Positions 52,579 to 61,687 of a stretch of 64,000 nt of DNA are shown one piece after another. The stretch covers positions 248,001 through 312,000 of the forward strand of contig NZ_UWPE01000001.1 of NCBI RefSeq assembly GCF_900604955.1, in the 5' to 3' direction. The translations under genes and the position numbers were made by a program. This DNA is from Neoactinobaculum massilliense (GTDB taxonomy: Bacteria; Actinomycetota; Actinomycetes; Actinomycetales; Actinomycetaceae). The notes under the pieces were generated by a model. It worked only from the letters and a program-made list of their open reading frames with translations, was not told the DNA's origin and ran no database searches. How positions within the stretch are numbered: the first letter of the stretch is position 1; each line of letters begins with the position of its first letter.

Positions 52579-53406
52579 GTGGCTATTCAGCTGTGGGATC
52601 ATCAAGAGATCCTCAAAATGCGCCGCGCAGCACTCATTGTGCACGCCATTCATGATGGTCTGCGCGGTGCAATTCATCCGGGAATTTCCACCGGCGAGCT
52701 GGATCGGGTTGCGCTCAACGTCCTCGAAGAGCACGGCGCGAAATCGAATTTTATTGGCTATTACGATTACCCGGCGCAAACGTGCATCTCCCGTAACGCG
52801 GTCATGGTGCATGGGATCCCCTCTGACACGGAGATTGTGGAGGCGGGGGACCTGGTGTCCATGGACTGCGGGGCGGTTTTAGACGGCTATCACGGAGATT
52901 CGGCGTTCTCTGTGGTGGTGCCGGGCGGCGATAAGACGCTGACCGAGCGCCGCCAGCGTCTGTGCGACATTACCGAGGCAGCCATGTGGGTGGGCGTAGC
53001 GGCGATGGCCACGGAATCCCACGTGGGAGATATCGGCCGTGCCATTGACGGCTTTGTCACGTCGTTCACGCCGGAGCCCGGCATTGTCGAGGATTTCACG
53101 GGCCACGGAATTGGCACCGCCATGCACATGGACCCTGATGTACTCAACTACGCCACCCGCAGCCGGGGCCCGAAACTTCGGCCCGGCATGGTGCTGTGCA
53201 TCGAGCCGATTCTGACAGAGGGCAAGCAGGATAACGTGACGCTCGAGGACGGCTGGACAACGGTCACCCAGGACGGGTCCGACGCCTGCCACTGGGAGGC
53301 ACAGGTTGCCCTTCATGAGGATGGTATCTGGGTGCTTTCGGAACCTGACGGCGGTGCGGCCGCGCTCGAGCCGTTCGGTATTACGCCGGTACCACTCGGG
53401 GAATAG
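52579..53406 (+). CDS. map: Methionine aminopeptidase, type I
   Basis: The 275-residue enzyme starts at GTG one base after adk. It has NAVMVHGIPSD, the metal Asp pair in VSMDCGAVLDGYHGDSAF, the GHGIGTAMHMDP His, LCIEPILTEG and the final Glu in HWEAQVALHE. It removes the initiator Met from nascent proteins. The adk-map pairing within the spc/alpha region is conserved. Confidence 0.96.
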   Translation: MAIQLWDHQEILKMRRAALIVHAIHDGLRGAIHPGISTGELDRVALNVLEEHGAKSNFIGYYDYPAQTCISRNAVMVHGIPSDTEIVEAGDLVSMDCGAVLDGYHGDSAFSVVVPGGDKTLTERRQRLCDITEAAMWVGVAAMATESHVGDIGRAIDGFVTSFTPEPGIVEDFTGHGIGTAMHMDPDVLNYATRSRGPKLRPGMVLCIEPILTEGKQDNVTLEDGWTTVTQDGSDACHWEAQVALHEDGIWVLSEPDGGAAALEPFGITPVPLGE

Positions 53407-53464
53407 ACGCCCGGCGGGGACCGGGTGCCGGGCGGCGTCGTGACAAAAGGCACCCGACCGCGGG

Positions 53465-53493
53465 TTTCACCTCAAGTTTGCCGGCGATACAAT
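53465..53493 (+). promoter_or_regulatory. Promoter of infA and the alpha operon
   Basis: TTTCAC and TACAAT (5 of 6 consensus bases) are separated by 17 bp. A small hairpin TGCCCA-TTTT-TGGGCA (53515-53530) follows before infA. Confidence 0.5.
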
Positions 53494-53547
53494 TGGCCGT
53501 TGGTACGTTCATTGTGCCCATTTTTGGGCATCGGTTAAGTGAGGGTC

Positions 53548-53769
53548 ATGGCGAAAAAAGACGGTGTCATCGAGGTAGAGGGAAGCGTTACTGAGGCGCT
53601 CCCGAACGCGATGTTCAGGGTCGAGTTGGAGAACGGGCATGAAGTGCTCGCGCATATCTCCGGCAAGATGCGTCAGCACTATATCCGGATTCTCCCCGAT
53701 GATCGCGTGGTTGTAGAGCTCACGCCCTACGATCTCAACCGCGGTCGCATCGTGTACCGCTACAAGTAG
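53548..53769 (+). CDS. infA: Translation initiation factor IF-1
   Basis: The ATG at 53548 gives the standard start [14 protein letters not shown] and 73 residues; an in-frame GTG at 53539 is not needed. The OB-fold shows [20 protein letters not shown] and [14 protein letters not shown]. Confidence 0.96.
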   Translation: MAKKDGVIEVEGSVTEALPNAMFRVELENGHEVLAHISGKMRQHYIRILPDDRVVVELTPYDLNRGRIVYRYK

Positions 53770-53818
53770 AGCACCGGCTCGGAATCCGGGCCGGCACTAC
53801 GAGGGAAAGAAAACAAGA

Positions 53819-53935
53819 ATGAAGGTTAAGCCGAGCGTTAAGCGCATGTGCGAAAGCTGCAAGGTGATCCGGCGGCACGGCCGCGTCATGGTGATCTGCA
53901 GCGCGAACCCGCGCCATAAGCAGCGTCAGGGCTAG
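53819..53935 (+). CDS. rpmJ: 50S ribosomal protein L36, zinc type
   Basis: This 38-residue protein ([19 protein letters not shown] at its start) has the CxxC-C-H zinc ligands CESC, C27 and H33. It lies 49 nt after infA. Confidence 0.95.
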   Translation: MKVKPSVKRMCESCKVIRRHGRVMVICSANPRHKQRQG

Positions 53936-54050
53936 GCGCATACCCGCATTACCTGCCCTCAGGGCAACCCCCGGTACGGAGGCCGGGGCCCGCAACGAGA
54001 GAAGCGAGAAACGGTAATGCACCATACCTCCGTCATATTGAGGAGCTAAG

Positions 54051-54425
54051 TTGGCACGTCTCTCAGGCGTTGATCTTCCTCGCGAAAAGCGAGTAGAAGT
54101 AGCGCTTACATACATTTACGGAATCGGGCGCACGCGCGCCCAGGAAACCCTCGCGGCCACGGGCGTGAACCCGGATACCCGCGTGCGGGACCTCACCGAG
54201 GATGATCTGGTCAAGCTGAAGAACCACATCGACTCGAACTACCAGGTGGAAGGCGATCTGCGCCGTACGGTGCAGGCGGACATCCGTCGCAAGGTGGAGA
54301 TTGGGTGCTATCAGGGCCTGCGGCATCGTCGCGGCCTGCCCGTCCACGGCCAGCGCACCAAGACGAATGCGCGTACCCGCAAGGGCCCGAAGCGCACGGT
54401 GGCTGGAAAGAAGAAGGCCGCTTAA
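54051..54425 (+). CDS. rpsM: 30S ribosomal protein S13
   Basis: The 124-residue protein starts at TTG behind GAGGAGC ([19 protein letters not shown] follows). It has [14 protein letters not shown] and the C-terminal [19 protein letters not shown]. Confidence 0.97.
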   Translation: MARLSGVDLPREKRVEVALTYIYGIGRTRAQETLAATGVNPDTRVRDLTEDDLVKLKNHIDSNYQVEGDLRRTVQADIRRKVEIGCYQGLRHRRGLPVHGQRTKTNARTRKGPKRTVAGKKKAA

Positions 54426-54459
54426 GGCCGGCACGTAGTTCGAAGAAAAGAAAGAAGAT

Positions 54460-54864
54460 ATGGCTCGTCAGAATCGGGGCGCCACCCCGCGCCGGCCTCG
54501 GCGCACACAGCGTCGCAATATTGCGAACGGCCAGGCGCACATCAAGTCAACGTTCAACAACACCATCATTTCCATCACGGATCCCAGCGGTGCTGTTATC
54601 TCCCAGGCCTCGTCCGGCCAGATGGGCTTCAAGGGTTCCCGTAAGTCCACTCCGTATGCTGCCCAGCTTGCGGCGGAAAAGGCGGCCCGCGCCGCGCAGG
54701 AGCATGGACTGAAGAAGGTGGACGTGTTCGTCAAGGGCCCGGGTTCCGGGCGTGAGACGGCCATCCGTTCCCTTACGGCAGCAGGCCTTGAGGTCACCTC
54801 CATTTCGGATGTGACGCCGCAGGCATTCAACGGCGCTCGGCCCCCGAAGCGGCGCCGCGTCTAG
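54460..54864 (+). CDS. rpsK: 30S ribosomal protein S11
   Basis: The 134-residue protein contains [38 protein letters not shown] and [13 protein letters not shown]. It is followed by rpoA; rpsD, found between these genes in Mycobacterium, is not here. Confidence 0.97.
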   Translation: MARQNRGATPRRPRRTQRRNIANGQAHIKSTFNNTIISITDPSGAVISQASSGQMGFKGSRKSTPYAAQLAAEKAARAAQEHGLKKVDVFVKGPGSGRETAIRSLTAAGLEVTSISDVTPQAFNGARPPKRRRV

Positions 54865-54968
54865 TTGCCATCACCGCGCATCTGCGCGGATAGTGCCGCC
54901 GGGACGGACCGAGTGCCGGCGGTTAGCGCGAGGCGTCATATAGCGGGCGCCCGCGGAAAGGAAGAAAA

Positions 54969-55964
54969 GTGCTCATTGCGAAGCGTCCTGTGCTGACCGA
55001 GGAGAAGGTGAGCGATCTTCGCTCCCGCTTCATCCTGGAGCCCCTGGAGCCTGGATTCGGCTACACGCTGGGTAATTCCCTGCGCCGTACCCTGCTCTCC
55101 TCCATCCCCGGTGCGGCCGTCACGGCCGTGCGCATTGATGGTGTGCTCCACGAGTTCTCCACTATTCCGGGTGTGAAGGAGGACGTGGCGGCGATCATCC
55201 TCAATATCAAGGAGATCGTGCTGTCCTCCGAGAACGACGAGCCTGTCCTCATGTACCTGCGTAAGCAGGGCCCGGGCGAGGTAACCGCCGGTGACATCAC
55301 GCCCCCGGCCGGTGTTGAGATTCTCAACCCCGATCTTCACATTGCCACCCTCAATGAGAAGGGCAAGCTGGAGATTGACCTGACGGTGGAGCGCGGCCGC
55401 GGCTACGTGTCCGCTGCCCTCAACAAGGGGGACAACGATGAGATCGGCCGTATTCCGATCGATTCCATCTACTCTCCCGTGGTGAAGGTGGCCTACAAGG
55501 TGGAGGCTACCCGCGTGGAACAGCGCACCGATTTCGATCGGCTGGTGCTGGATGTTGAGGTAAAGCCCTCGATCACGCCGCGTGACGCATTCGCATCTGC
55601 GGGCAAGACGCTCGTGGCACTGTTCGGCCTGGCGGCGGACCTCAATGAGGAAGCCGAAGGAATTGAACTGGGCCAGGCCCCGCAGCAGGAGCAGAATTCT
55701 TCCGATCTGCAGCGCCCCATCACCATCCTCAACCTGCCGGCACGGTCTCAGAACTGCCTGCAGCGTGAAGGTATTCATACGATTGGCGAGCTGGTGCAGC
55801 GCTCCGAAGCCGATCTCCTCGATATTCGCAACTTCGGTGCGAAGTCCATTGATGATGTCAAGGATGAGCTGGCGAAGCTCGGCCTGGCGCTCAAGGGCTC
55901 GACGGACTTTGGCGGGTACGGAGATGACTACTCGATGACGTTCAGCGACAACCCGCTCGCCTGA
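54969..55964 (+). CDS. rpoA: RNA polymerase alpha subunit
   Basis: The 331-residue protein starts at GTG after GGAAAGGAAG. The N-terminal domain shows [20 protein letters not shown] and [16 protein letters not shown]; the C-terminal domain has [20 protein letters not shown] and [14 protein letters not shown]. It assembles RNA polymerase and contacts UP elements and activators. Confidence 0.98.
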   Translation: MLIAKRPVLTEEKVSDLRSRFILEPLEPGFGYTLGNSLRRTLLSSIPGAAVTAVRIDGVLHEFSTIPGVKEDVAAIILNIKEIVLSSENDEPVLMYLRKQGPGEVTAGDITPPAGVEILNPDLHIATLNEKGKLEIDLTVERGRGYVSAALNKGDNDEIGRIPIDSIYSPVVKVAYKVEATRVEQRTDFDRLVLDVEVKPSITPRDAFASAGKTLVALFGLAADLNEEAEGIELGQAPQQEQNSSDLQRPITILNLPARSQNCLQREGIHTIGELVQRSEADLLDIRNFGAKSIDDVKDELAKLGLALKGSTDFGGYGDDYSMTFSDNPLA

Positions 55965-55979
55965 TAGGAGATAACAACA

Positions 55980-56492
55980 ATGCCGAAGCCCAAGAAGGGT
56001 CCGCGTCTGGGGGGCAGTGCTGCGCATCAGCGTCACATTGTTGCCAACCTGTGCAAGGATCTTATCCACCACAAGTCCGTACGTACCACGGTAACCCGCG
56101 CCAAGGTGGTTCAGCCCTACATGGAAAAGCTGATCACGAAGGCCAAGAAGGGTGACACCTATAACCGTCGTCTGGCTCTCCGCATGCTCGGGGACCGCGA
56201 GACGGCCTACATCCTCTTCGAGGAGCTTGCGCCGCTGTTTGCGGAGCGCGAGGGTGGCTACACCCGCATTGCCAAGGTGGGTAACCGCCGCGGTGACAAT
56301 GCGCCCCTGGCCGTGATCTCCCTGGTTACGGAGAAGCTCTCGCCGAAGCAGGCGGTTGTACGTGAGGCCGAGAAGGCTGCGGAGCACGCTGCCGCCGCCG
56401 GGGCGACGGACGACGCCGTCGAGGTTGCCGAGGAGGCGCCCGCCGACAGCGCGGATGCCACTGAAGCGGCCACGGAGGACGCTGCTAAGTAG
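55980..56492 (+). CDS. rplQ: 50S ribosomal protein L17
   Basis: The 170-residue protein has the L17 core (LGGSAAHQRHIVANLCKDLI and VQPYMEKLITKAKKGDTYNR) and a ~50-residue Ala/Glu/Asp-rich C-terminal extension typical of actinobacteria. It ends the alpha operon. Confidence 0.96.
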   Translation: MPKPKKGPRLGGSAAHQRHIVANLCKDLIHHKSVRTTVTRAKVVQPYMEKLITKAKKGDTYNRRLALRMLGDRETAYILFEELAPLFAEREGGYTRIAKVGNRRGDNAPLAVISLVTEKLSPKQAVVREAEKAAEHAAAAGATDDAVEVAEEAPADSADATEAATEDAAK

Positions 56493-56509
56493 CTAGCGGA
56501 CTAAGTAGA

Positions 56510-56543
56510 AAGGGCGAGAACTTCGGTTCTCGCCCTTCTTTTA
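56510..56543 (+). terminator. Intrinsic terminator after the alpha operon
   Basis: Perfect 12-bp stem AAGGGCGAGAAC/GTTCTCGCCCTT with TTCG loop followed by CTTTTA. Confidence 0.95.
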
Positions 56544-56604
56544 TAGTGTGCGATGAAGTCTCTCGTGCGGCCAGCGATAAGGTGTCCCGCGCGGGGAGCG
56601 ATAA

Positions 56605-57387
56605 TTATGCGCGGCGGGCGATAAGATCCCACGCCCGTACGCCGCCGTTCATGCCCGCCGCATTCGGAATGAATGACACGTCGGGTCCAAGTTTTTGCCG
56701 CACGGAATCGGAAATTAACGCGGCGTTCCCGCCCCCAATGTAAAGCCGATCCCACCGGATCACCGGATAGAGGGACTCGATGGCCTTGAGGACGCGCCGG
56801 GACCAGACGGCGTCGCCGAGGCGAAGACGCTCGGCCTCCCCAATAACATCGTCGAAGGTGAGGCCCCACCGCAGCGGTGCATGGCTAATCTCCAGGTGCG
56901 GCGCGAGCACGCCGGAGTCCACGATTGCGTTTCCAAGCCCGGTGCCGAGCGTGAGAACCACCTCGAGCCCCACGCCGGTCACCACGCCGGCGGCGGCCAC
57001 TTCGGCGTCGTTCATGACGAGCGCGGGCACCCCGAAAATCTCGCTTAAACGTTCCTGGAGGCGGCACCCGGTCCACGCCTCATCCATGTCCGGATCAAGG
57101 CGCGTGTGCGGCCCGGCCTTCCGTGTGTAGTGCGGCGTGTACACCACCACGCCGTCTCGAATGGTGCCCGGCATGCCTACGGTGAGGCGGGTGAAGTGGA
57201 GGCCGTCGGAGAGGGTGCGGATGGTGCGCACGAGATCCGCGGGGGAGAAGGGGTAGCGGACCGGCTCACGGTGAGCGGTGCCGATTTGGAATCCGCCAGC
57301 GTCGAGCAGGGTCACCTTGATGCCGCCGCCCCCGCAATCAACGGCGAGTGTGCGGCTGGAGGCGGGCGTGTGCGAAACTGCTTGCAT
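56605..57387 (-). CDS. ROK-family sugar kinase (polyphosphate glucokinase-like)
   Basis: The 260-residue product starts at the ATG at 57387. The ATP/phosphate loop is LAVDCGGGGIKVTLLD, the catalytic Asp region is VMNDAEVAAAGVV, and LTLGTGLGNAIVDSG plus YIGGGNAALI complete the actin-like ATPase fold. It lacks the CxCGxxGC zinc motif of classical ROK kinases, as do polyphosphate/ATP glucokinases of actinobacteria. Glucose is the likely substrate, but this is inferred. Its start codon overlaps that of truA on the opposite strand, and a TACCGT box lies 7 nt upstream. Confidence 0.75.
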   Translation of the reverse strand: MQAVSHTPASSRTLAVDCGGGGIKVTLLDAGGFQIGTAHREPVRYPFSPADLVRTIRTLSDGLHFTRLTVGMPGTIRDGVVVYTPHYTRKAGPHTRLDPDMDEAWTGCRLQERLSEIFGVPALVMNDAEVAAAGVVTGVGLEVVLTLGTGLGNAIVDSGVLAPHLEISHAPLRWGLTFDDVIGEAERLRLGDAVWSRRVLKAIESLYPVIRWDRLYIGGGNAALISDSVRQKLGPDVSFIPNAAGMNGGVRAWDLIARRA

Positions 57388-58258
57388 GGTAGAGACGGTA
57401 GCGCACACGGTTCGGGTTCGTCTGGACATCGCCTACGACGGCGCAGCATTTCACGGGTGGGCCATTCAGCCGGGACTGCGCACGGTGCAGGGGGTGCTTG
57501 AGGAGGCCCTGGCGATGATTCTGCGGCGCCCGGTTCATCTCACCGTCGCAGGCCGTACCGACGCCGGTGTGCACGCCCGCGGTCAGGTGGCGCACCTTGA
57601 TGTGCCCGCGGACGTGTGGGCGGCGCTACCGGGGCGCTCGGACCGTCGGCCTGCTGAGGCACTGCAGGCGCGGCTGTTTGGCGTGCTGGGCCGGGAGAGT
57701 AGTGGGCCGCGCGGGACCAGCGACGTGGTGGTGACCCGCGTATCCGAGGTGCCCGGTACCTTCGATGCCCGTTTTTCCGCGCTGGCGCGCCGCTATTCCT
57801 ATCGCATTGAGACCCGCGACTTTGACCCGGTGCGACGCGGGGACACGCTCTGGCTGCCGGTGGAGCTCGACGTGGAGGGCATGCGGGAGGCCGCGAAGTC
57901 ACTGCTGGGCCTCCACGATTTCCTCTCCTACTGCAAGCCGCGCGAGGGTGCAACCACCATCCGCACGCTCCAGCGCCTCGACGTGGAGGAGGAGGGAGCC
58001 ACGGTGATTATTCGGGCGCAGGCGGACGCATTCTGCCACTCGATGGTGCGCTCCCTGGTGGGTGCGCTGCTTCGTGTGGGCGAACGACGCCGTCCGGTCA
58101 CGTGGCCCGCCCAGCGCCTAGCGGAGCACTCGCGTACGGGAGAGTCAGTGGTGGCGCCGCCGCATCCGCTCACTCTCGATGCGGTCATTTATCCGCCCGC
58201 CGCTGATTTTGCGGCCCGAGCTGAGCAGGCTCGGGCACGGCGTGATTGCGAATGCTAG
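57386..58258 (+). CDS. truA: tRNA pseudouridine synthase A
   Basis: The ATG at 57386 gives a 290-residue protein; longer frames enter the divergent kinase gene. It has LDIAYDGAAFHGWAIQPGLR, the catalytic Asp in VAGRTDAGVHARGQVAHLD, RYSYRIETRDFDPVRR and FCHSMVRSLVGALLRVG. It makes pseudouridine at positions 38-40 of tRNAs. It lies between the alpha operon and rplM-rpsI, as in many bacteria. An insert of ~25 residues is seen after the catalytic Asp. Confidence 0.95.
   Translation: MVETVAHTVRVRLDIAYDGAAFHGWAIQPGLRTVQGVLEEALAMILRRPVHLTVAGRTDAGVHARGQVAHLDVPADVWAALPGRSDRRPAEALQARLFGVLGRESSGPRGTSDVVVTRVSEVPGTFDARFSALARRYSYRIETRDFDPVRRGDTLWLPVELDVEGMREAAKSLLGLHDFLSYCKPREGATTIRTLQRLDVEEEGATVIIRAQADAFCHSMVRSLVGALLRVGERRRPVTWPAQRLAEHSRTGESVVAPPHPLTLDAVIYPPAADFAARAEQARARRDCEC
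57395..57400 (-). promoter_or_regulatory. -10 element of leaderless promoter for the ROK kinase
   Basis: Minus-strand TACCGT ends 7 nt before the kinase ATG; it lies inside the truA coding region. Confidence 0.4.
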
Positions 58259-58514
58259 GACTGACGGCGGGGCGAGTCTTTGCGCTCGCGCGGGCGGGCC
58301 GGGAGCTGGACACGCTCCGGAAGCGTTAGTCGCGTGCGCGGCGGGTACGAGGCTCGCGGCCGCCCGGCAAGGGGGCGGATGTGGCGGCAAGATAATCCAC
58401 ATTCTTCGGCCGAGCCGTCTGGCGCCGTACCGCACGCCGAATTTGGCGGTTGCATGCGAGGCGTGAGCATGCTGCCGACGTCGTCGTGCAGTCCCTCACT
58501 ACACCCTGGAATCT

Positions 58515-58543
58515 TTGACCGTATAGGCGTGCGCGGATAGTAT
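58515..58543 (+). promoter_or_regulatory. Promoter of rplM-rpsI
   Basis: TTGACC and TAGTAT are separated by exactly 17 bp and precede rplM by about 118 nt. The rest of the 402-nt truA-rplM gap (58259-58514) shows no gene. Confidence 0.7.
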
Positions 58544-58660
58544 GAAGTGTTGTTGCATAGCTCCGCGGTGCTTATCCCACTCGCCACGGAAGCCTCCAGC
58601 ACAAGATTTATCCAGCGGCGCCGCTTCGCGCGCGTCGAAAAGAAAACGAAGGGTACGCAA

Positions 58661-59104
58661 GTGCGCACGTATTCACCTAAGCCCGGGGACGTCGAACCCA
58701 AGTGGTACATCATTGATGGTACCGACGTTGTGCTGGGCCGCCTGGCAGCTCAGGTTGCCGCCCTGCTCCGTGGGAAGCACCGTCCGAATTTCGCTCCGAA
58801 TGCTGATCTTGGCGATCACGTGATCGTGATCAACGCTGCGAAGGTCAAGCTGACCGGTAGCAAGCTCGAGCAGAAGAAGGCTTACCGTCACTCCGGTTAT
58901 CCGGGCGGCCTCAAGGCCACCAGCTACACCGAGCTCATGGCCACGGCGCCGGAAAAGGCCGTGCTCAAGGCTGTGCAGGGCATGCTGCCCCACACCCGGC
59001 TCGGCCGTCAGCAGCTCACCCACCTGCGCGTGTTCGCGGGCGCTGAGCATCCGCACACGGCACAGCAGCCGGAGCGTTACGAGCTCAAGAAGATTACGCA
59101 GTAA
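58661..59104 (+). CDS. rplM: 50S ribosomal protein L13
   Basis: The GTG at 58661 gives the standard start [19 protein letters not shown] and 147 residues; an upstream ATG at 58547 would add a non-conserved leader. It contains [19 protein letters not shown] and [13 protein letters not shown]. Confidence 0.96.
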   Translation: MRTYSPKPGDVEPKWYIIDGTDVVLGRLAAQVAALLRGKHRPNFAPNADLGDHVIVINAAKVKLTGSKLEQKKAYRHSGYPGGLKATSYTELMATAPEKAVLKAVQGMLPHTRLGRQQLTHLRVFAGAEHPHTAQQPERYELKKITQ

Positions 59105-59129
59105 GTTTTCCCGGAACAGGATTTAGTAC

Positions 59130-59618
59130 ATGTCAGAAACCACAGTTGACGCCACCGTCGACGAGGAATTCTCCGGCTCCTACACCACGGAAACGGAAGT
59201 CTCCCGTCCCGGTCAGGGCGTGTCCGCCACTCAGCCGGGTCAGGCACTCGGCCGCCGCAAGGAAGCAGTTGCGCGCGTCCGCCTGGTCCCCGGCACGGGC
59301 GAGTGGAAGATCAACGGCCGCGCCCTCACCGATTACTTCCCGAACAAGATTCACCAGCAGCTGGTGGAGTCCCCGTTCGTGCTCCTGGAGCTCCAGGGCC
59401 GCTTCGATGTCATCGCCAATATCCGCGGCGGCGGCATCTCCGGGCAGGCCGGCGCGCTGCGCCTCGGCATCGCCCGCGCGCTCAACAACATTGACCGTGA
59501 GGCCAACCGTCCGGCGCTGAAGAAGGCCGGATTCCTCACGCGTGATGCGCGCGCCGTGGAACGCAAGAAGGCCGGCCTCAAGAAGGCTCGCAAGGCTTCC
59601 CAGTTCTCCAAGCGTTAA
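59130..59618 (+). CDS. rpsI: 30S ribosomal protein S9
   Basis: The 162-residue protein has an N-terminal Thr/Ser/Glu-rich extension (~38 residues), then [35 protein letters not shown] and the C-terminal [12 protein letters not shown] tail that contacts P-site tRNA. Confidence 0.97.
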   Translation: MSETTVDATVDEEFSGSYTTETEVSRPGQGVSATQPGQALGRRKEAVARVRLVPGTGEWKINGRALTDYFPNKIHQQLVESPFVLLELQGRFDVIANIRGGGISGQAGALRLGIARALNNIDREANRPALKKAGFLTRDARAVERKKAGLKKARKASQFSKR

Positions 59619-59650
59619 GTCGCATTTTCCCGAGTGGATTGCTCGGGCTC

Positions 59651-59680
59651 AAATGGCACCGCTGCGGCGGTGCCATTTTT
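59651..59680 (+). terminator. Intrinsic terminator after rplM-rpsI
   Basis: AATGGCACCGC/GCGGTGCCATT perfect 11-bp stem with a TGCG loop and T run. Confidence 0.94.
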
Positions 59681-59730
59681 ATGTCCGGATTGGGCGTTGG
59701 ATGCGGCGGGTCGGCGCGGGCGGCGCGGAG

Positions 59731-59769
59731 AGTCAGGCACAGCCCCAATCGACCACTCCTGAGTCCGCC
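59731..59769 (+). repeat. 39-bp direct repeat, left copy
   Basis: Matches 59927-59965 at 33 of 39 positions; all six differences are transitions. It begins AGTCAGGCACAGCCCCAATC. Together with its partner it flanks structured element copy C. Confidence 0.85.
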
Positions 59770-59802
59770 GCGGCCTTTGCTTTGGCTGCTGGTGTGCTGA
59801 AC

Positions 59803-59907
59803 TGATGGTTTTCTCTTGAGTGGATGGTGAATTGCCGGTTGGAGGGCTCCTGAGGCGTCCAAACCGGAAGTTTTTCGTCACCTGAAGAGTTCTCTTACTG
59901 TTCAGCG
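59803..59907 (+). repeat. Intergenic structured element, copy C (upstream of glmM)
   Basis: CTCTT (59813) pairs with AAGAG (59885), and CCGGTTGGA (59835) with TCCAAACCGG (59858); the conserved block TTCTCTTACTGTTCAGCG follows. It lies 270 nt before glmM in a 559-nt gap that otherwise holds only the rpsI terminator and the 39-bp direct repeats. Confidence 0.85.
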
Positions 59908-59926
59908 AACCCTTCCCGCCGGGGAG

Positions 59927-59965
59927 GGTCGGGCACAGTCCCAATTGACCACTCTTGAGCCCGCC
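59927..59965 (+). repeat. 39-bp direct repeat, right copy
   Basis: Partner of 59731-59769, 196 nt downstream; it begins GGTCGGGCACAGTCCCAATT and contains the same ACTCTTGAG core as the left arm of the structured element. Confidence 0.85.
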
Positions 59966-60177
59966 CAGGTATCCCGCTCGCGCGGTCCTTCGGGCTGCGG
60001 CGGCGATCAGCGCCGTTCCAGGCTCGGCCGGCTGGGCCTGGCTCGCCGCGGGGCATTCCGGCGCTTCATCAATCGGCATGTCCTTCTCGGGCCCCATCCG
60101 CAAGGCTCTCCAGGGTGTTGTTCGTGGCACCGGCCTCCCGGGTACGGTGCAATAATGAGGCGGTCTTAGGAGGAAGA

Positions 60178-61521
60178 ATGCCCCGACTGTTTGGAACTGA
60201 TGGCGTTCGCGGAGTGGCGAACAAGGAACTCACCGCTGAACTGGCGCTTCATCTGGGGGAGGCGGCGGCGCGTGTGCTGCTCGCTGCCGGTGGCGACGCG
60301 CGGCCGCGGGCTGTGGTGGGGCAGGATTCCCGTCTGTCGGGTCCCATGCTGGCGCAGGCGGTGGCGGCCGGTCTGGCTGGAGCGGGCGTGGACGTGGAGC
60401 ATGCTGGCGTGATCCCCACTCCGGGCATTGCCTATCTGACGGCTGAAGCCGGATATGACCTGGGTGTGATGATCTCTGCCTCCCACAATCCTATGGAGGA
60501 CAACGGCATCAAGTTCTTCGGTAAAGGCGGATTTAAGCTACCGGATACCGTCGAGGATCAAATTGAGGGCCTCCTGGGTGAGGAGTGGGAGCGCCCGACG
60601 GGCACCGGCGTCGGCTCTATTACAAACGCAGCCGGACACGCGGACCAACTTTACATTGACCACCTGCTCTCGGCTATTGACGTCCGTCTGGATGGCCTCA
60701 CCGTGGTGACCGATACGGCGAATGGTGCCACGTCCAATGTGGCGCCGGAGGCGTTCCGTAGGGCAGGTGCCACGGTCATCACGATTAACAACGATCCGGC
60801 CGGCGACAACATCAATCGCGACGCCGGTTCCACGCATCCGGAGGGCCTCCAGCGGGCGGTGGTCGAGCACGGTGCGGACCTGGGTGTGGCCTTCGATGGC
60901 GACGCCGACCGCTGCCTGGCCGTCGATAGCGCGGGAAACCTGGTAGACGGGGACCAGATCATGGGGATTTTTGCCGTCGCGAAGAAGGAGGCTGGCGCGC
61001 TCTCGCATAACACCCTCGTGGTCACCGTCATGAGCAACCTGGGCCTCCTCAACGCGATGAAGGAGCGCGGCATTGCCACGGTGCAGACGGCTGTGGGGGA
61101 CCGCTACGTGCTTGAGGAGATGAAGCGGGGCGGGTTCGCGCTGGGCGGTGAGCAGTCCGGTCACATCATCAATCTGGAGAAGGCCACCACCGGTGACGGC
61201 ACGCTCACGGCCCTGTTGCTGGCCCAGCGGTTGGTGAAGACGGGGCAGTCGCTCGCGGAACTTGCGCGGGTCATGACGCGGCTGCCGCAGGTGCTTATCA
61301 ATGTGTCCGGTGTGGATAAGGCGGCGGCATCCACGAACCAAGCGGTGCTGGATGCGGTGGCCGCGGAGGAGGCCAAGTTGGGCGACGCCGGCCGCGTGCT
61401 GCTCCGCCCCTCTGGGACGCAGCCGCTGGTGCGCGTCATGGTGGAGGCCGATACGGAGGCACACGCCCAGGAAGTCGCGGAGCGGCTGGCTGACGTGGTG
61501 AAGGAAAATCTGGCGCTATAA
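60178..61521 (+). CDS. glmM: Phosphoglucosamine mutase
   Basis: The ATG at 60178 follows TTAGGAGGAAG and yields 447 residues. [19 protein letters not shown] is the family start, the phospho-Ser loop is [17 protein letters not shown], the Mg site is DGDADR, and the C-terminal phosphate-binding loop is [15 protein letters not shown]. It converts glucosamine-6-phosphate to glucosamine-1-phosphate for UDP-GlcNAc and peptidoglycan. It is transcribed alone, behind structured element copy C. Confidence 0.97.
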   Translation: MPRLFGTDGVRGVANKELTAELALHLGEAAARVLLAAGGDARPRAVVGQDSRLSGPMLAQAVAAGLAGAGVDVEHAGVIPTPGIAYLTAEAGYDLGVMISASHNPMEDNGIKFFGKGGFKLPDTVEDQIEGLLGEEWERPTGTGVGSITNAAGHADQLYIDHLLSAIDVRLDGLTVVTDTANGATSNVAPEAFRRAGATVITINNDPAGDNINRDAGSTHPEGLQRAVVEHGADLGVAFDGDADRCLAVDSAGNLVDGDQIMGIFAVAKKEAGALSHNTLVVTVMSNLGLLNAMKERGIATVQTAVGDRYVLEEMKRGGFALGGEQSGHIINLEKATTGDGTLTALLLAQRLVKTGQSLAELARVMTRLPQVLINVSGVDKAAASTNQAVLDAVAAEEAKLGDAGRVLLRPSGTQPLVRVMVEADTEAHAQEVAERLADVVKENLAL

Positions 61522-61550
61522 GTGCCTGACGGCGGGCGGCCGGCGAGCCT

Positions 61551-61616
61551 GGTACGACGCCGGTAGCTCACGTTAGCTGTCAGTTTCGTTTGGGACGGGC
61601 TAGGTACGACGCCGGT
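61551..61616 (+). repeat. Repeated GGTACGACGCCGGT motif in the glmM-coaA gap
   Basis: The 14-mer occurs at 61551-61564 and 61603-61616; a related GTACGACGCCG is at about 35116. No other feature is seen in this 166-nt gap between convergent genes. Confidence 0.6.
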
Positions 61617-61687
61617 GCGCGTCGTTCGTGCGCGGGGCGTGCGGCTACGTGGCCCAGAGGGTTTCCTATGCCGCTCTACCGTCCCGG

